From positions 24,554,575 to 24,618,574 of the forward strand of contig OX438748.1 in assembly GCA_949316235.1 (NCBI GenBank): a DNA stretch of 64,000 bases, written 5' to 3'. The position numbers and the translations under genes are program-made. Below, one piece after another: positions 59,845 through 64,000 of this stretch. Source of the stretch: Oegoconia quadripuncta. Lineage: Eukaryota > Arthropoda > Insecta > Lepidoptera > Autostichidae. The notes under the pieces are model-generated. The model was given only the letters and a program-made list of their open reading frames with translations. It did not search any database and was not told the DNA's origin. Numbering within the stretch: the stretch's first letter is position 1; each line of letters opens with the position of its first letter.

Positions 59845-60905
59845 GTTGGTATACTGTTAGGCGTATCGTTCATCAAGTCTAACAACTGTTCATCGAGAGA
59901 TATGTGAAGATATATCGACGACGTGCTTGGGCCATAACAACCAAGCGGATCAAGGCCCATATTAATCAACCAATCTCAATACAAGTCTTGAGGCTGTATC
60001 ACCCGAGATGCGTCTTAAGAAGTTGACGCTATCTCAAGCTCCGTGCTAATTTATAAACCAATCTTGAGGTCTACTCAGTTGAGATCACCTCACCGGCGAA
60101 ACCTCACACTACCTCACTCACTACGAGTCGTGCCTCCGCGACAGCCTTTCTTGATGAAAGGTTGGTGTTGGTTTACTGCTCTTTTGGAATTCTATGGGCC
60201 TAATTGAAAATATGAGAAGGTATTAAACATTTATGATTCATTGACATACGTTAATAAGTATGGCGTTTATCTCACTATATCTACCTATCTTTTCTTCTTT
60301 TTATCTTCTACATTTTATGAAGGAATGTGGGTGGAGGCAAACGCCTTTCATAAGAAATATCTTTATCATCAAATGAATAAATATCCTTGTACATACACAC
60401 AGCGCTATCTAATACCATGCTAAGTAACTTGGCTTATATTAGGATAACTGACTTTTATTTCTTTTGTATTGTACCCTTCTTTGGAATAAGCATTTCCGAT
60501 TTTCATATTCTGCAGTCTTGCGATAAATATGTGCAAATTCATTGCATTTATCTGCTCAGCAACATAGTTTTCCTTCTCAATTAGCAAACCACAAATGATT
60601 GGGACAAATTGGTTGCTACTCTATTACGTATATGTGGTACCTCCCGTGGAATCATCATGGGAACACGTTGCGTATCCTTCGCGTAGTACGGGTTTTCCCC
60701 TATAGATTAGTCACTTGGTTAATAACGGTGACCGAACTGCTAAGGAATTTCGCTTGGAGTCACCAACTTCTAGTATTTGTCAATATAGAACACTTACATA
60801 ATATTTCTTTTGGAATGTCAATTTAAATCTATTAGGATATAGAATTAGAAGTTATGCTGTTTGTCTGCAGTCGCCTTTTGTCAGAACTTGCCACCACTGA
60901 ACTTT
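59845..60905. other. Start of intron 14, no gene recognised
   Basis: A partial S2 3' body on the minus strand lies at about 60372-60440 (ACATACACACAGCGCTATCT). The rest is unassigned. No next mim exon was found. Confidence 0.4.
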
Positions 60906-61230
60906 TAACCGCCTCCTTGGCTCAATGTAAACAACGTTGGGTTCACGATTCGGAGGTCGCGGGTTCGATCCCCAGCGGGGTACATGTTTAAGTACACGGT
61001 TTGCTTGGTGGTAGGGCATTTTAAATGTCCGCCTGGCTAACTACCACCATCTTATCTAAATCTGCCGCCAAGCAGCAATGTTAATAGCATTGTTGTGTTT
61101 CGGTTGTCAGAGATAGATAGCCAGTCCCCCAAATGTGTTGGGGTTTACGGGTCAGTACGCTTCCACCTTCGACCTCATCTTCACTTAACATCAGGTGCGA
61201 TTGAGGTCAAGTACGTACCCGTCGCGCATA
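60906..61230 (+). repeat. SINE S1, full length
   Basis: AACCGCCTCCTTGGCTCAAT to the A-run after CGTCGCGCATAAAA. It runs straight into the 40-bp minisatellite. Confidence 0.88.
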
Positions 61231-61240
61231 AAAAAAAATT

Positions 61241-61385
61241 GTCTACCAATGCTGGTGTTCGATCCCCACTTCGACATAATGTCTATCAATGCTGGTGTAC
61301 GTTCTTCATTTCGACATAATGTCTATCAACGCTTGTGTACGTTCCCCACTTTGACATATTGTCTACCAATGCTGGTGTTAGTTCT
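61241..61385. repeat. 40-bp minisatellite, locus B
   Basis: Units start at 61241, 61281, 61321 and 61361 with GTCTACCAATGCTGGTGTTC or close variants; exact 40-bp spacing. Same unit as 12966-13127. Confidence 0.92.
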
Positions 61386-61583
61386 TTCGGTCACTATACA
61401 GCGTTGTCTTGTACGCGGTTTCTACTCCAATAGTTACTCGTCTACCGCAACGGCCAATCTTGCCTTCTCACTCCTCTCTTATTAACTCCACCGAGCTAGA
61501 ATTGAGAGTGGTACTCGACACGGCGCATACTGAAGGTAGACAGTGCCCTACGTGACTCTATTGCTACCTTGGGCTCTGGACTA

Positions 61584-62100
61584 ATTATTTATTTATTTAT
61601 TTATTGTATTGGGCATACAGAACAAGTTACAGTATAACAAGGGCGAACAGGTATACATAGAACTTATAAAACTAGACTATAACTCTGGGTACGTATGCAC
61701 AGATTGAAATATTAATATTATGCTAGCAGTGTAACATTCAATCTAACAAACATTCAATTATCGGTGATGAAGTAAGAAAGAAGTAATTAATCGTTCTAAA
61801 ATTGAGTCACAAAATAAACTTAGCCAAACATAATTACAAAATATCAGCTTTGTTGTCTTCTAAACGTAAGTAAATTGTGTACAAAAATATCCATGGAAGA
61901 ACACTCAGCCACAGTTTCATTGTACAAGCGGCACATTCTGACTACGGGATTATAAAAAGAATGTAGTCTGGCAGATGGTTTACGGGATCTGTAGAGGATT
62001 TTGAAGCTTAATAAGGACAAAAGAGAAGGCGAGTCAATGTGTGAATTAACGAGTTTGTATAAAAACATTAAATCACTACATTTTCAATTAAAGAATAGAT
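61584..62100 (-). mobile_element. LINE ORF2 C-terminus and 3' UTR
   Basis: Reversed AATAAATAAATAAATAAAT tail at 61584-61605. The minus frame 62068-61844 reads MFLYKLVNSHIDSPSLLSLL and RMCRLYNETVAECSSMDIF, typical of the last residues of I/jockey-like LINE ORFs. 5'-truncated. Confidence 0.68.
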
Positions 62101-62691
62101 AAAGAGAATTCTTATTTCCCTCTTTGGTAAATAGGAATGTAGCCAATGATTTGCAAAGTAGCACTGGGGCCAACTCTATGGGGTAGGACGTCGAGTGAAG
62201 CTCTGTCCCCAGCTGTCTGTACACCACGTACTGCGCCTATGCAATGAGCGTGGTGGCAACCAGAAATAAACACCGGATGGATTTCAGAATTCATGCCGTT
62301 AGTGTATGAGTAAATGAAAAGCAAAACAGTACGTAATGTCCTTTATTTAAATGGTCAGTGTTTTTGTTTTGATCGTTCATGAACGCGTGTTTACGATTGA
62401 CCGTTTATTTTTATTGTTTTGTGGTTTGTAGGTGTAAGTGCGACTTCCCTTTTGCAGATGCCCTTTCTTTTACCTAGTTTGGCAGTGGTGTCCTGTAAGT
62501 TTTATCGAAGATTATCTATCCTATGCGCCCAACTAATCCATTGAAATGTAAAGATTAAGAAAAAACTATAAAATTGTATTTGGGTACTAATTATTCGGAG
62601 CCTTAGGGGCTCTAGCGTTCCGGGCAACCACACGCATTAAAAACCGCTACAGAACTTATGGATAAGATCTCTAACACGTTTCTGCACCATT

Positions 62692-63295
62692 ATGAATGGT
62701 TTGGCTACCTCATTTAAAATCGTAGAGCACATAAGTCTAAGTGTCACTTTCCGTATTTCCAGATATCCCCTCACTAAAGTCTTTTCCTGCTCCTCTTCCA
62801 CCACAAATATTGGCTACAATGCGCCTATTACTGGAATATATAGCGAATATAATTCCATTTGTAATGTTCATACTGATATAGACATATTCCACGACCCGCT
62901 CCCCATATTTAGTCGAAAGATAATGAAGATTCCATCGACTGACGATTGATTTCACCTACTTTATCTGCTTTTTGTTATTGTTATTTTATTTTAGTGTTCA
63001 GTGTAAATGTACCTATCACCTTTACACACACACTTAGTTATAAGTAGTTAGTAGTAAAATTTTGAAAATATTTTATTTAACCTACCCAAACTTATTTAAG
63101 ATACTTTCAAAATTCTTTTTTATAGTTTAAAATTCTATGCCTACAGTTTTATAGTGTTATCGCACTACATGCATTTGAGTGTTGTGCTCGTCTGTAATTG
63201 GAGTTCATACCAGAAAAATTTAGTTTAAATGATTTTGTAAGATGCAATGTATGTACTCTGTTGGTGAGCCTAAATAAATAAATTAAAAAAAAATA
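62692..63295 (+). mobile_element. Probable LINE 3' fragment, opposite orientation
   Basis: Encodes a degraded DIDIFHDPLPIF phrase like MDIFVHNLLTF above, followed by a 3' UTR ending GCCTAAATAAATAAATTAAA. A plausible relative of the LINE at 61584-62100. Confidence 0.45.
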
Positions 63296-63931
63296 TTGTC
63301 AAGAATCTATCCAAACTACCATCTAATTCACTAGTATACCGACACCAGTGCCAATCTGGGTAAAAGAAATATATACATGAGTTTCAGTTTCCAGAGGAAG
63401 AATTACATACTGCAAATGTGCTTGTTCGCTTGAGTAATGTTTGTTGCGTTAGTTGCATGGCATGGAATCACATACCAATGGCCTATAAAACTCCTGGATC
63501 GCATTCTATGGGAAGTTTTGCCCTAATTGCCACGCTGGGCATGATGCTGCTCGATCACTGGTCAATACCATTACTCGGTACTTACGAACACCGATCGGTG
63601 TGCAACGGCCTTGAACGGACACCTGACTTTCAACTCTCAATTGTAATGATTATAGATTTCAATTTCCTTTTTACTGTGTTAGTACTTGTTATCTATTAAA
63701 TTCCGGATCCAATTATGTGCGCCATGTTATGTTAGCGATGATATTTTGTCTGTATTTTCGAAGATTTTTTTTCTTTTTGCCTGCTATCGCGAGAGTATAG
63801 CCATGGAAATTCCAACGATTATTTTTTTAGAGTGGATTTAGGATCCTGCGGTAGAGCATCCAATTATTATAACAATTTATTATCACTAAAAGCGATGCGG
63901 TATCACAACACTTTCGTGGACACTGAACGTC
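63296..63931. other. Right-edge stretch, nothing recognised
   Basis: A 93-codon open frame (63418-63699) has no splice context or recognised similarity. Not annotated as a gene. Confidence 0.4.
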
Positions 63932-64000
63932 TGAGGGCGGAGTGTGAGTTTTGTTTCGAGTTAACTTTACTACCGCGTATCACGTTTACGTGATGATTTG
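63932..64000 (+). repeat. Dispersed repeat end (GGGCGGAGTGTGAG family), cut by window
   Basis: GAGGGCGGAGTGTGAGTTTT, then GTTAACTTTACTACCGCG, as at 14316. It runs off the window edge. Confidence 0.65.

Noticed and set aside
62455..62560. Possible next mim exon after CCCTTTTGCAG
   Set aside because: In the phase required by exon 14 the frame stops within a few codons and there is no convincing donor.
62762..62885. Possible mim exon after ATTTCCAG in the right phase
   Set aside because: Open for about 40 codons, but the sequence fits a LINE fragment better and has no donor before the stop.
63418..63699. 93-codon open frame near the right edge
   Set aside because: No similarity recognised, no splice context, and composition like flanking intron.

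Overview
The window looks like a euchromatic stretch of an insect nuclear genome, most probably a moth or butterfly. The evidence is AT-rich DNA, short GT-AG spliced exons scattered over tens of kb, dense tRNA-derived SINEs, many inverted-repeat MITEs, and mariner, piggyBac and non-LTR elements. The lepidopteran assignment is inferred from the repeat style, not proven.

The host backbone is one plus-strand gene running through almost the whole window. Fourteen coding exons (9762 to 59844) join in perfect phase into about 542 codons that match missing-in-metastasis (mim/MTSS1). They cover the second half of the I-BAR (IMD) domain, the Ser-rich segment after it, and the linker leading towards the WH2 end. 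The 5' exons lie left of the window and the WH2 end lies to the right. Introns 1-11 and 13 are 0.4-5.5 kb. Intron 12 is 26.3 kb (30673-56973) and is packed with transposons.

Coding exons also occur antisense to mim. (1) At 35286-41295 three phase-compatible minus exons begin with a THAP-like Cys motif. (2) At 22833-22952 a clean ATG-to-donor exon lies in intron 6. (3) At the left edge (2880-3059), upstream of the first visible mim exon, a minus exon carries the activation-site region of a clip-type serine protease. A plus-strand orphan or poison exon at 29779-29889 does not fit the mim reading frame.

Mobile DNA makes up much of the rest. A CR1-group LINE with an intact 968-codon ORF2 and a truncated ORF1 (44484-48705) has several shorter relatives. 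One relative is split by a complete piggyBac element (49618-52236, 16-bp TIRs, TTAA duplication) whose transposase is broken. A DD34D mariner (41402-42650) is broken but shares terminal sequence with three roughly 420-bp MITEs, which suggests it or a relative mobilised them. Four SINE families (called S1-S4 here), an RNase H-bearing LINE split by another LINE, a decayed DUF7869-type element, an 82-bp higher-order tandem repeat and two loci of one 40-bp minisatellite fill most remaining intronic space.

No rRNA, genuine tRNA gene or CRISPR array was seen. The tRNA-like boxes all belong to SINE heads.
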